From positions 1,054,001 through 1,118,000 of the forward strand of contig CP145413.1 in assembly GCA_036867785.1 (NCBI GenBank): a stretch of 64,000 nt of DNA, given 5' to 3'. Positions 45,694 to 56,605 of this stretch are shown one piece after another. The position numbers and the translations under genes were made by a program. This stretch comes from Plasmodiophora brassicae. Its lineage: Eukaryota; Endomyxa: Phytomyxea; Phytomyxea; Plasmodiophorida. The notes under the pieces are model-generated. The model was not told the origin of the DNA. It worked only from the letters and a program-made list of their open reading frames with translations, and did no database searches. The first letter of the stretch is position 1; the number at the start of each line of letters is the position of its first letter.

Positions 45694-47696
45694 TCAGTAC
45701 CCCTGGGTCAGGTCCTCACTTGGCGAAATGACGTCGTCGATCTTGAGAATCATCTTGACGACCTGGGTGGCCAGCTGGATCTGCTGCTGCTTGCCGATCA
45801 GGGATTCGAAAACACCCTGCTCCTTCATGTTCATTGTGGACGCCCGAACGCAGTCGACGCCGATGAAGTGGTTGCCGGTCGCGACCTGGGCCGCTTTCGC
45901 TTCAGCAACAGAATCAATCGGGGACAGCCCACTGTTCTCGGCCAACGCCATCGGCGTGTTCTCGAGCGCATCGGCGAACGCCCGAACGGCGTACGCCTCG
46001 ACACCTTCCTGGCGTTCGGCTTGGTCGGTAATGTGGAGAGCGCACGAAATCTCGCACGACCCGCCACCGTAGACAATCTTGTTGTTCTTGATGAGGTTGC
46101 GGGTGACGCACATGGCATCGTGAAGCGACCGCTTCGCCTCGTCGACGATCATCTGATTGCCACCGCGAACGAGAACGGTGACAGCATGCGAGTTCGGGCA
46201 GCCTTCGATGAGCAGCATGTGGTCACGTTGCGTACCGAACGACACCTCGCGAACTGTCTTGGCCGTCCCCAGTTTCTCGGGAGACAGTTCCTCGAAACGC
46301 GGGATGATCCTTCCGTTCGTCGCAATGGCGAGCAGTTCCAGTTCGACACCGCCGACCCATCGGACGGCAGGCATGTCATACTGAAGCAGAAGATGATTCG
46401 CCTCGTCGTCGAAGCCCCACTGGCACATGACAATGGAGGCGCCGCTCGCCTTGCATTTCTCAACCATGTCGACGAAGTACTTCTGCTCGAGCTCGAACAG
46501 CTTGTTGTAATCCTCGACGCTCTTGATGTCCAGTTTGTGGCCTGCACAGCCGATCAGACCGGGTACACTAAGCACATCCGCAGAGAAGCGCACCAGTTTT
46601 CGGCTTCGGAGGCTCGAACGGGCAGGTTAGCAACGCGATCTTGACATCGCTGAGGTGCTTCGGCATTTGCGGGTGCGACATGTCCTGGTCAAGTATGACA
46701 TAAACAGAACGGCCAACGTAAGGAAATCTGGGAGCCAACCTTGTCAAGGACAATGCCCTCGACCAGCATCGTGTCTTCCAGCTTGCCGCCGACTTTGCCC
46801 TCGACCTTGATCAGGTCGAAGTTGACGTCGCGACGCTCGAGATCGGCGACGGACAGGACGGCACGAACGGCAATCTCAGCCATCTTGCGCTGATACCGGT
46901 TAATGATCTTGGAACCAAGCCTATCGTGTTCCAAATCAGATCACGAACGGTACGAGGACGCCGAGACGCAACGGCACTACGTTGTCGATGCGGTCTGCAC
47001 CAGAGGCTCGATGTTGTCCGCGTCGAACTCGATCGTGTCGCAGATCGTCTCCAGGTGGCGCACCGCCAGGCGGGCGGCAATCTCAAACCCTTTCGCAATG
47101 CGGATCGGGTGCACGCCCTTGTCGAGCAGCTTCTCAGCTTGTTGCAGCAGCGCGCCTGGCATTGCAATCGCCCATAATAAGCAACGGACGTCATTACATT
47201 CCAAGCGAACGCGGTGTTACCGGCAAGCACGACGACGCCGGTCGTGCCGTCCCCGATCTCGTCATCTTGCGACTTGCTGAGGTCGACAAGCAGTTTCGCG
47301 ATCTGATGTTGGACCTTGAATCGTGGGAAATAAGCGGCGTGAATGTTGGAATACGGGTGGTTGTAATGACATACCTCCATCTTGTCCAGGATCGTGGCGC
47401 CGTCGTTCGTGACAGTGACATCACCGTCAGGCGAGACGAGCATCTTGTCCATCCCCTTCGGGCCCAGCGACGTCCTCATAATATTCGTGACGGCCCGCGC
47501 CGCCAGGATATTCGCCTTGTGCGCCTCCAGGCCATGCTTCCGCTGCGTGCGCTGCTGCTCGCGCAGGATCTATCGCAACGGTCGGTTCCACGCCTGCGCA
47601 CCCACCCCGACGGAATGCCAGCGCACGTACGATGAACGGGCGCCCGTACTCGTCATACGCCATCTGTGCCATCTCGCCGCCGGCGCCGCCCTTCAT
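45694..47696 (-). CDS. CCT5: Chaperonin TRiC/CCT subunit epsilon
   Basis: Reads from [14 protein letters not shown] (ATG 47672; an in-frame ATG at 47696 adds eight residues) across an intron (GTACGT...GCGATAG) to [20 protein letters not shown]. It continues through at least five more short introns to a 300-codon final exon. Group II chaperonin motifs are intact: [17 protein letters not shown] and [16 protein letters not shown] (ATP binding and hydrolysis), [20 protein letters not shown], and in the last exon [32 protein letters not shown] and [11 protein letters not shown]. The FDEYGRPF-like N-terminus, SHPQMPK and [13 protein letters not shown] assign it to the epsilon subunit. It acts in the cytosol in the eight-subunit ring that folds actin and tubulin. 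It is convergent with THADA (110 bp between stops). Confidence 0.94.
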
Positions 47697-47947
47697 CTCG
47701 TCCGCCTCTCCGTTCGCCGCGCGTCCACTCGCGTCTCTCCAGGAACACCGTGAGCGGACTTAGCTGCTCTCCGCCACCGTCTCGTCGCCGTCGCGCGCTA
47801 TTCTGGGAATCAATCCCCTACGACGTACTGTACGTCAACGTTGATGTCTGGCCGTGCGGCTTCCCCCATCCCGCCATCCATCCGCATCAGAACGCTGATG
47901 TACCGCCGCGGAGAAAACCGCTGGAGAATGTGTTGCGGCGCCCGCAA

Positions 47948-48734
47948 ATGGTTGACCCGAAATGCAAACTTCGGCCCAGGTTAGTGCAACGGGGGGCGGA
48001 TTTCGTTGCACGGACGGCGGATCACGCCAAACAGGCGTGGAGCGGGGGGCGCATGCGACCGGGGTTGGAAGGTCGGGCGATATTTCGGGTATGGCGCAAG
48101 GTGGAGCTGAAGACGGCGTGCGATCTGGCCAAGATGGAGGTCGAGGCGGTCGTCAACGCGGCCAACCGCAGCCTGCGCCGCAGTCGTGGCCTGTGCGAGG
48201 CGATCTTCCAGGGGGCCGGCGTGTCCGATATGGAGAAGGCGCTGAAACCGCTGGCGCCTTGTCCTTTGGGCGGCGTCAGGCTTACTCCCGGTTGTATGGT
48301 GGTCTGACTGATCGTGCGTCCGTTTGACATCATGGGACATGCAGGGTTCAAACTGCCTGCCAAGTACGTCATTCATGCTGTCGCACCGACTAACGGCGGG
48401 GAACCCTCCGAGCATGAGACGAAAGCGCTCCTCAATTGCTACTGGAACACCCTTGAGCTCTGCAAAGAGGAAGGCATCAAGCAGGTGGCGTTTCCGTGCT
48501 TGGGGACGGGGATCGTGGGGTTCCCGCACCGCCAGGTTTGCTGAATACCGCTCCACGTCCCGATGGGCAGTTGACATGGTTCCGAAGGCGACATCCATCG
48601 CGCTCATGACGGTTCGCGACTGGATGTACACGGACAACAACGAAACCTTTATGGACAAGGTCATCTTCACGGCGATCCGACGGACGGATATCGCATTGTA
48701 CTGTGTGGATTTCGCGGCCAGTGGAACGATCTGA
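47948..48734 (+). CDS. Macro-domain protein (ADP-ribose binding or hydrolase)
   Basis: Exon 1 (47948-48290) joins exon 2 (from 48345) over a 54-nt phase-1 intron, restoring RLTPGFKLPAKYVIHAVAP. A macrodomain follows: MEVEAVVNAANRSL, then CEAIFQGAGVSDMEKALKP, CPLGGVRLTPG and FPCLGTGIVGFP. The last part (MVPKATSIALMTVRDWM ... VIFTAIRRTDIALYCVDF) sits downstream of another intron around 48538-48574 whose donor I could not fix in phase: a GC donor or an unusual site is needed. Macrodomains of the MacroD/O-acetyl-ADP-ribose class have a glycine-rich GGGG(V/I) loop after NAAN.SL; here it reads RRSRGL, so catalysis may be altered. The N-terminal 55 residues are basic (possible mitochondrial targeting). 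It is divergent from CCT5 by about 250 bp. Confidence 0.75.
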
Positions 48735-48842
48735 TAAGGGTGCAGGTACCAAGAGCTTCTACCCCTCTTCTTCAGGAATTAGCTCGTCGGGTGCAATCAA
48801 CAATGGGGTGTATTGTCGAGCTCGTATGCCGTGCTGATGGTA

Positions 48843-49490
48843 TTACCGGCCGTACTTCAGAAACTCCCATGGACGATTGTCTGAGTACTACATGAGCTAT
48901 GCACGGTACAAACAGAGACCGATCAGGGGCTACCTAGTGGGCAGACTTCGCGGGTCTTCAGCCATCGAGATATGCCTTCGCGTTCCTGGTCAGTATACCC
49001 GTCGCAGTAGTGAGCAAGACACGGATAGTTACAGTGGAAATGGAACGTGTGGTTGCAGGTGCCCCAGGCAACTGTACAATCCTCGGTGACATTCGTGGCC
49101 TGATTGGCCTGCACGATGTCACAGAGTGAGGAACCCCCATGTAGAAACCGTCCGCCCGATATTCACCTGGCACTCGATGCACAGATCCATAACCTAGCAG
49201 ACCACCGGTCATCAGCAATGTCGACACCGCAATGCTAGCGTAGCGCTCATACGTGATTGCGACAGATGGCACAGTTGTCGACAGCAATATCTATACAGAG
49301 CTCATCAACACACCAGACGCCGGGTTGGGCGACGCAGGATCTCACCCCAGGACCACATCGCGACCGCATTCCAGCTTCGAATCTCGAACTTATCACCAGA
49401 CGCGGTGGCGGGGCCGGCAGATCCCTCGGCGCGCCCTGGCCCTGGCTCCGACAGGTCCATGGCGACCGGCCCCTGGTCAGTGTCGCCCAT
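48843..49490 (-). CDS. RBX1: RING-box protein RBX1/ROC1
   Basis: Six short exons rebuild a complete RBX1: [14 protein letters not shown], then (phase 1) [13 protein letters not shown], then [35 protein letters not shown], and [13 protein letters not shown] joined to [12 protein letters not shown] with TAA at 48845-48843. It follows human RBX1 ([20 protein letters not shown] ... CPLDNREWEFQKYGH) almost residue for residue, with every zinc ligand of the RING-H2 finger kept. RBX1 recruits the charged E2 to cullin-RING ubiquitin ligases and helps neddylate cullins. The N-terminal extension ([17 protein letters not shown]) is variable in the family; ATG 49460 is an alternative. The density of introns, with five in about 110 codons, is notable. 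Confidence 0.94.
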
Positions 49491-49661
49491 CGCCGCCGAC
49501 TGTTCCAACTGCCACGGCGTTTTTGGCCCCGTGTGTTGATGCACAGAATAATTTTGGCGGGGTCAAGGCCTCGAGCGTCACTCACGACACAGAGCACTTA
49601 CGGGGTTTGGGACGTTCGCATCTCGTTCGCGGGTATCGTCGCCGAGCCCCTGACGTGCACG

Positions 49662-50145
49662 ATGCCGCCGCCCGGTATCGTCATGTACGTGCTCGTCGCC
49701 CTGCTAGCATGTCGATCGACGGCCGCGCCGTGCAAGGACCCCGACATGAAGATCTTGTCAACGGTCCGATTCCAAATTGGCGACGTAAACGTGCTCGCGA
49801 TGTGTCGCTGCGTTAGGGCCTCCTTTATTGACGGCCGTGTAGATGGAATGCTTCCGAGAATGCAACGGCTCCGCGCCTGACCGGTTCCTGCCCTGCTATA
49901 GCAAGTGCATGACCGATAACCGCCTGTATACGCTCTTCAGCAAATCGTGTAGGCAGTGCACCAACCAGAGAGCTGTTTGCTACTTCGACTGCAACTTCCC
50001 GGAGATCAACCAGACGATCTGCTGTGAGACCTGCGACGCCCAGCTCACACAATGTGCAAGCGGATCCGCATCCAATGCCGCGCTGCTGTCACCCGTCCGT
50101 CCTAAGCCCGTGCAGAACCGGGCTCCCAGTCCACTTTATCTGTAA
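49662..50145 (+). CDS. Secreted cysteine-rich protein with repeated CX3C pairs
   Basis: Exons 49662-49784 and 49843-50145 join over a 58-nt phase-0 intron (GTAAAC...GTGTAG), giving 141 residues. A signal peptide is at 1-22 (YVLVALLACRSTAA, then PC). The mature part holds an ordered series of cysteine pairs: CFREC, CYSKC, CRQC, CYFDC, CCETC, then a single C near QLTQC, with spacing that suggests stacked disulfide-linked helices. One NQT sequon and one NGS sequon are present. The tail is Pro/Ser-rich. I do not recognise a family. It is likely exported or in the secretory lumen. ATG 49683 is an alternative start. It is divergent from RBX1 by about 170 bp. Confidence 0.7.
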
Positions 50146-50254
50146 TGGCCCCGACGAGTTTGGTGGAGCAATACACCTAGGTACTTTGTTCCGTTTCACC
50201 CAAGCGCAAGGCAGGTGGCATGAATTGTATTAGAACCACCATGTGAGTTCCCGC

Positions 50255-53200
50255 ATGCAACGGAACGGACAGGTGGAGCGTCCGCGTCGACGCCGCGCAG
50301 CAGGCCCCGTTCGAGTCAGTCATTGCGGCATTCCGTGGATGAGCTGCGTGCTCGGTTCAGTGTGCGACTGGGAGGTCGTACACCAGCGCCTGTCGCTCGA
50401 CATCGATGTCGCGCGGCAGCGTATCGTTGGGATCGCCGTCCTCGCCGTCATCCCACACAACACGGACCCAGGGGCGCCCAGGAAGAACCAGCCGAGCGTC
50501 GCGCCGCAGCACAAGCGATTGTACTTGAACTGCGGTCCCGACATACAGATTCAGTCGGTCACCGTCGATGAGCATTCGGCCACGTTCGAATTGCGATCGG
50601 TGTCTGGCAGTGAACGGGACACGGCGGGCGATCCGAAACGGTTTCCTGAAACGAATTTCCTTGTCGCGCCGCCCGACCTTTCTACATTGCGAAGCCTGGA
50701 CGCGTATGGCGTTGTATTCGACGCTCATCTGGACTGGTTAGATCAAGGAGAACTGTGCATCTTCATTCCTGATCAGGTCGGAATGTCGTAGTTTGTGTGT
50801 GTGTTCCGCCCACTGTCGTGACGGTTTCCTACCTATGTAGGTTGTCGTCGGACAGAAACAACTTGGTCCATTACTCCCCGAGTCGGTTTCGTCATCAGAT
50901 GCCGCCGCCATGGATGGCCTTAATGTCCCGGTTCTTGTCACGATCCACTATGTGGTTGATGGACCAACATCCGGAATACAGTTCACGCGACCCTCCACAC
51001 ACTTCCCTCGAACGCCGTGGACTGCGTTTGCTTACACAGAATTCGCCAACGCTTCGGCATGGTTTCCGTGTCGCCTGTCACACGTATGTCTGGGACACGT
51101 TTGGGGTATTGGCATCGTTCTCATACTTTTATAGTGGGAGCGTGCGACGTTCGATTTTCATATCACGGTGCCGTCTTCGTACAAGGTGTTCTGCCCTGGG
51201 CGGCTTGTCCGCGAAACACCTGCCAATGAAACGCATACAAAGACGGAGCATTGCTTCGAGGTCGACGAACCGATTCTGGCCAGGAGCGTGTCGTTCGCCG
51301 TTGGCGAGTTTGAGGTCGTTTCAGACGACGCGTATGCTGGCTTGGGCTTCCCTTTGACGCACTGCATGCCTGCTGGATTCGCCCCACAAGATCATCTGTT
51401 GCACACAGTACTGTTATTGGAAACATGCCGCGCTCGGTGTCCTTACTAAGTGGTATAGGTGTCGTGCACGAGTGAAATATTTTCCACATATGCAGAATAC
51501 CTGGGGCAGTCGTATCCGCTCCCTGGGTACACGCAGGTGTTCGTCGATCCTGCCTTTTCTGATGTTCAGTCTATGACCAATGTGACGTTGCTGTCGGCTG
51601 ATTTGATCCATTCCGACGCTGTCATTGACCAGACATGGAAAGCTAGACGCAGCATTGCTGAAGGTTTGCTGCAAACACTCCTTCACTGTGATTATTTACA
51701 CTGGCGTAGGTATTGCACGTTCGTGGATATCTCATACTGTTCAACCGCGAACTCATGCGGATCACTGGATTGTTGAGGTCGGTTTAGATCACAACTGGAG
51801 TACGCGCTGGAGCTTAGACCTCGTCCAGGGCATGGTTGGATTTCTGGTTGCCATTTACATCGAGAAGGCGTTTGGCCGAAATGAACGCCGGATCCAGCGA
51901 CAGCGGATAACAGACGACGTCGTCCGGGGTGCAAGACTGCCGTGGACTATTCCCATATCGTCGGAACTGTATGGGCACCCAGCAGAGGTTCACAGTTTGT
52001 ATTTCCATCAGAAGTCGACCATCGTCATGCACATGCTTGCGGATCTGATCGGCGAATCCTCCTTCCGTGACATTGTCAAACAGCTCATTGACGATGATGC
52101 TGTCTTGCCCCAGGTTTTTTCCCTGTCTGCATTGTTGCTAGACCTCATACTGAAATTTGTGTTTCGTCCAGGCCGACCTTCCGATGCTTCAGCCGGATCA
52201 GACATCGGTTGCAACACCTTCCACACCTATGTTCTCGTCTGGTATGGCTCGTGGTTCAGGTCTGGTGAACGCTACTGACACAGAGTTGCAGGTACGCCAT
52301 TGGCAGCACAACTTGAAAAGCCATCTACCGGTGGAAGCGCTCGCGGCATCAGTACAAAAAGGCTGCTAAAGCTGGCTCGGCATCGTTCAGCGCTCAACCT
52401 GGATGACTTCTGTGAGCGGTGGATCAACGGCGTACATTGTCCCGTTCTCAAAGTGGCGGCGAGCTTCGAGCGGAAGAAGAGTGCGTGTCGAGTTCAGATC
52501 GAGCAGGCTGGCGTCATCGCCCATGGCATTCTGAAAGTCTACGTGTACGAAACCGACCAGCAGGTCTACGAGCACGAGAGCCGCATGGATTCGCTCGTGG
52601 AGACATTCGTGTTTTCGTGCCATTCCAAGGTTCGGAAGAACCGCAAACGTTTCGACATCGATGCCGGTGAAGAGGACGAGGATGAATTCAGCGGTGGGGA
52701 TGACGAAGTTCTGGAGGGCGACGAAGGGTCACCCACCGATGGCGCTGATGGGTCATTGCTTAGCAAGCACGGCAAGAAACTGAAGAACGACACGCCCATC
52801 AGGTGGGTGCGCATCGACCCGAAGTTCGGCTGGATTCGCAGCCTATCAATCGATCAGCTGCCTCTCTGGGCAGAACTTGAGCTTCGCCATTCTCCTGACG
52901 TTATCGCCCAGATTGAAGCTGTCATTTGTCTTGGCAAAGCGCTTCTTCGAGGAGTCATCAGTGCCCAGCGGGGGAAGGAAAAGGACCCGCTGCAAACGTT
53001 GATGGCGTTCAACGCTCTAAAGGACTGCCTAGAGAACGGCGACTATTTCCACCAAGTTCGCGTTTTCGCTGCGCAGCAATTTGCAACGTGTGCCCGTCCT
53101 CGTAAGGTCAATGGCACCGACCGTCAGCTGTCCGTCCTGATCGACTTCATCAAGGAGAAGCTGTACAGCCCGCCTGACTACTCCCTCGTTGAACCAACGG

Positions 53201-54348
53201 GTTTCAACGACTTCAGTGAGCATCTGGTTATTCGCGGCACGTTCCACGCTGTGGCATCTGTTCGCATACCCGGCCCCGGAGGCAGACCGGTTTCGCCCAA
53301 CGCCTGCGTCGATCTTCTCGTCGACCTTCTCAAGGACAACGATAACTCGCAGAACTACTACGACGATAGCTATTATGTCTCTGACTTGCTCACCGCCCTC
53401 GGCAAGCTGGCGCCTGCGACCGACGCCGACCGCGATCGTGTGTTCAAGCAAATCGAGCGCCTCCTCGACCACGAGCATTTGTTTCCGTCGTACCGACGGC
53501 TTGTCACGTGCGCGTGTTTAAGCGCAGTTGCATCGATTCAGGTCGCGCATGCTCGACGCAATGAACCTCAGGTTGATCCCGATGCCGCCAAGCTCGGCAT
53601 CGAACTGGTCCCTTCCGTGCAAGCGCCCGTGGCGTCCGTCGCCCAGCGCCAATCGTCACCAGATCTCGTGTTCGATGTTCTCCGATATGCGTCTGGCCAC
53701 CACCCACCTGCTGTCAGAGTCACTGCTGTGGCCTCTGGTGCACGCATCGCAGTGGCTCGCCCCGACCTCGTCACGCGCCTTGTCGAATGCATATCCCGAA
53801 CGAGGTCACCTGTGCTGCGAATTCGCATGGCAGAAGCGTGGTCGTGTGCATGGACAGACGCCCGGGTGCGGGCAGGCTCCGCCGACCACAACCCGTTCTC
53901 AGCGTTCGAAGACGTGTCTACGAGGCAGTACGCTGACGCGATCTGGAGCGTGCTGACGGGGCCGCAGGCTCTGTCGTGTGAGCGCTTCCGTCAGCACATC
54001 TATGTCGTGTATGCCTGCGCGTTCGGCATGTCAGCGCCTAAGTGCATGTCCGACAACGTCGACCTGCTGGCACGCGATCGCGAGATCCTGTCCGACAAAC
54101 GTCTCGCCCGGTGCCCGAACGCCGTCCGGCGGTCGGCGGCGCGCGCCAAGCAGAAGCAGGACCAGCAATTCACTGTCAAGCAGAAGAAACGCCCCGCCAG
54201 GCCCAAGACCGGTGCCGGTGCCACCGACCAGGCGAAGCAGAACACACCAGCGGCCGTCTCCGCGTCACCCGCCATTGGCGCTCCCCGATCTGCCATCGCG
54301 ACCCCACTCCGAGACCCTGTCGGCGCTGACATGGAAATCGAACTCTAA
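50255..54348 (+). CDS. TAF2: TFIID subunit TAF2
   Basis: A multi-exon gene. The N-terminal exon (from ATG 50255) has the M1-aminopeptidase-like start of TAF2: DWEVVHQRLSLDIDVARQRI then RLYLNCGPDIQIQSVTVDE. Next exons give VTIHYVVDGPTSGIQFT, TEFANASAWFPC joined to TFDFHITVPSSYKVFCPGRL, SVSFAVGEFEVV, YTQVFVDPAFSDVQSM, and MVGFLVAIYIEKAFGRNERR. The last exon (about 52295-54348) carries the HEAT-repeat half: ERWINGVHCPVLKVAASFER, WVRIDPKFGWIRSLSIDQLP, LRHSPDVIAQIEAVICLGKA. The metallopeptidase zinc residues are absent, as is usual for TAF2, which binds the initiator element with TAF1. The C-terminal 80 residues are basic and disordered. Joins between 51450 and 52300 are only partly resolved. Confidence 0.9.
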
Positions 54349-54584
54349 ATATGACAGTCTCATCGCTGGGTACCGTAAATAGTCGCCCGATCATTCGGCC
54401 CGTTGCCGCAAAAAGAGTGTGCCCTGGCCATGCCTTGCCTGCCTGGCAACAACAAGTTTGGGTCGTGCGTGTTTTTTATCGTCAGGCCGACGGGCCACGG
54501 GGGGTTCCGCTCGACCCAGTCGGCTGGGCCTGGCAGCCGGGCGAGTGTCCGAGTTCGTTCCGCACGACGGCGGGAGGGGGGGCG

Positions 54585-56405
54585 ATGGGGATCCAGGAGT
54601 TGCCCGGCAGCGTCGTGCAGGCGCTGACGTTCGTGTGGGACGAGCTGGGCCTGCCCGACGACGAGCGACGGACGGCGCAGGCGGCGCTGCTGGCCGACGT
54701 GGACGCGCTGCTGTCGGCGCGTGTCGCCTCCGAGAAGGAGCGCGTCAACGACGCGCGTCATGCGGTCGAGTCCGCCAGGCATCAGATCATGCAGATGCAT
54801 GAGGCGCTTGGCGATGAAGGCACGCCATCGCTGCCCGAGATCGCGCCCGGCGTCTCGCTCCTGGAGCAGGTCCGGATCCACGAGGCGGCCGTGAAAACGC
54901 TCACGTCCCGAACGCAAACCGTCGCGGACGTGATATCGCAGCATCTCCTTCGAATTCAGTCCGTATACCAAGAGCTCGGCATGGACCTACCCGAGGAATT
55001 CGCCAGCGTCGGCGCTACGGATCTGACCCCGTTCCGCCTGACGTACATCGAAGCGGCTTTGGAGCAGGCCATGGGCGAGAAGAGGTCGCGTCGTGCGATG
55101 ATGGACAAACTTCTGGCTTCCATCGGCAAGATCGCCGTCCAGCTGTCCCCGACTCCAATCGGCCCCGCCGACTATCGCATTGACATGGCGTCGATTGAAC
55201 GGGAGGAGAAACGCTTGGCGCAGATGCAGAAGGATCTTGAACGGCACACCCAGACGCTGGAGGAGTTGCGGGCGCACGTCGAGGACCGGTGGACGCTCCT
55301 GAAGACCGACATGGACCACGTCAACCGATTCCGCAGCATGCTTCGAGGCGTTCTGCATGCCGACATTGCCATGTACGAGCAAGAACGGACGAAGCTGGAT
55401 GCCCAGTACCAGGCTAGCGTGCCGTTACTCATTCAGGAAGCACGCACGCGGATCCGGGACCTTCACCGAGAACTTCGCCATGTCGTTCATGACGACGATG
55501 ACGTCGACGACGGATTCTCTGGAGCCGATGAAAGCCTGTTGACGATGCTGGAGTCTCGCGAGAAGAAGCTTCGAGCGGAGCTTGAGAAGTCCAGGGCGGT
55601 CCTGCAATTGGTGGCGAAATGGGAGAAGTGCCACGGCGAGCTTTGCGAGGGCAAGCGTGAGGCGCAGGCGTACGCCAACGACCCGAACAGGTTTCACGGT
55701 CGGCAGGCGTTCAAGATGCTCAAGAAGGAAGAGGATCTGAGGCGCCTCGAGACGAAGGTCCTGCCGCGCTTGCAGGAGAAATTGTTCGTCGCCGTTCGCT
55801 CCTGGGAAGCAGAGAACGGGTCGCCTCTGATGGTCGAAGGTGTACCGTTTCTGGAAGCAATGCAGCAGCAGCTCGAGAAGGACAAGGAGAATGAATTGCA
55901 GAACCAGGTGCAGCAACAATCGTCGACGCTTCCGGCCGCCGCTCGTATCCTGAACACACCGTCGCCAGCAGTCAATCGTCGCAAGTCCATGTCGGCGTCG
56001 CTGTCGTCGTCGCGACGGTCTACCCCAGATTCAGTCAGTCGCGCCCCGCGTCGTACGCGTCTCCCCAGTTTCGATGACCGGAATGGGCTGTCCCAACTGC
56101 CTCCTCGTACGCCCACTTCGGACAACGTGGTCGAGCGCGTGCTTCAGCAGGCGGATGCGGCGCTAGCGTCAGCGGCGTCGACCGAGGCGAACTCGCGGCA
56201 AGCGCTGAAGTCCGTCACCGACACCATCCATCGCCTCGAGTATGCCAGCAAGGCCGACCCCGCCGCTCGCCTGAAGAACGCGGATGCCCTGTGCGACCTG
56301 TACCACAAGCGGTCCGTCATCTACACGGCGATCGGCGAGTACGACGCCGCGCTCGAGGATTCGGAGGCCGCCCTGGCCCATGGCAACCGCAACTACTCGT
56401 TATAA
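54585..56405 (+). CDS. PRC1: Microtubule bundler PRC1/Ase1/MAP65
   Basis: One uninterrupted exon, 606 residues from ATG 54585 (MGIQELPGSVVQALTFVWDE). The upstream frame is open to 54351, but that part is low in complexity. Family blocks are clear: TFVWDELGLPDDERRTAQA, long antiparallel coiled coils, and the microtubule-binding spectrin end with DPNRFHGRQAFKMLKKEEDL then EKLFVAVRSWEAENGSPLMV and VPFLEAM. MAP65 proteins cross-link antiparallel microtubules at the spindle midzone. A Ser/Arg-rich stretch with SP/TP sites follows (NTPSPAVNRRKS, LPPRTPTSD), expected for CDK control. Unusually, the last 45 residues look like a TPR hairpin (DLYHKRSVIYTAIGEYDAAL, EDSEAALAHGN). Lack of introns contrasts with its neighbours. 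Confidence 0.9.
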   Translation: MGIQELPGSVVQALTFVWDELGLPDDERRTAQAALLADVDALLSARVASEKERVNDARHAVESARHQIMQMHEALGDEGTPSLPEIAPGVSLLEQVRIHEAAVKTLTSRTQTVADVISQHLLRIQSVYQELGMDLPEEFASVGATDLTPFRLTYIEAALEQAMGEKRSRRAMMDKLLASIGKIAVQLSPTPIGPADYRIDMASIEREEKRLAQMQKDLERHTQTLEELRAHVEDRWTLLKTDMDHVNRFRSMLRGVLHADIAMYEQERTKLDAQYQASVPLLIQEARTRIRDLHRELRHVVHDDDDVDDGFSGADESLLTMLESREKKLRAELEKSRAVLQLVAKWEKCHGELCEGKREAQAYANDPNRFHGRQAFKMLKKEEDLRRLETKVLPRLQEKLFVAVRSWEAENGSPLMVEGVPFLEAMQQQLEKDKENELQNQVQQQSSTLPAAARILNTPSPAVNRRKSMSASLSSSRRSTPDSVSRAPRRTRLPSFDDRNGLSQLPPRTPTSDNVVERVLQQADAALASAASTEANSRQALKSVTDTIHRLEYASKADPAARLKNADALCDLYHKRSVIYTAIGEYDAALEDSEAALAHGNRNYSL

Positions 56406-56605
56406 GGACACGCATCCATATTGTCCCATGCGCGGATGCTCGTTCGCCATGGTTCGTTGCCCCGCTGTAGGCACAGGTAGGGGGGACCAGGCCGAAGCGG
56501 TGCCGGCGGCTCGTGTTTTCCTGGGCGAGCGCTTTTCGTGAAATCGCGCGTGAACGACTGGGAATCTTTTGCGCGTGTGCGGGGCAGACGGTGGGGCTTG
56601 GTGTA

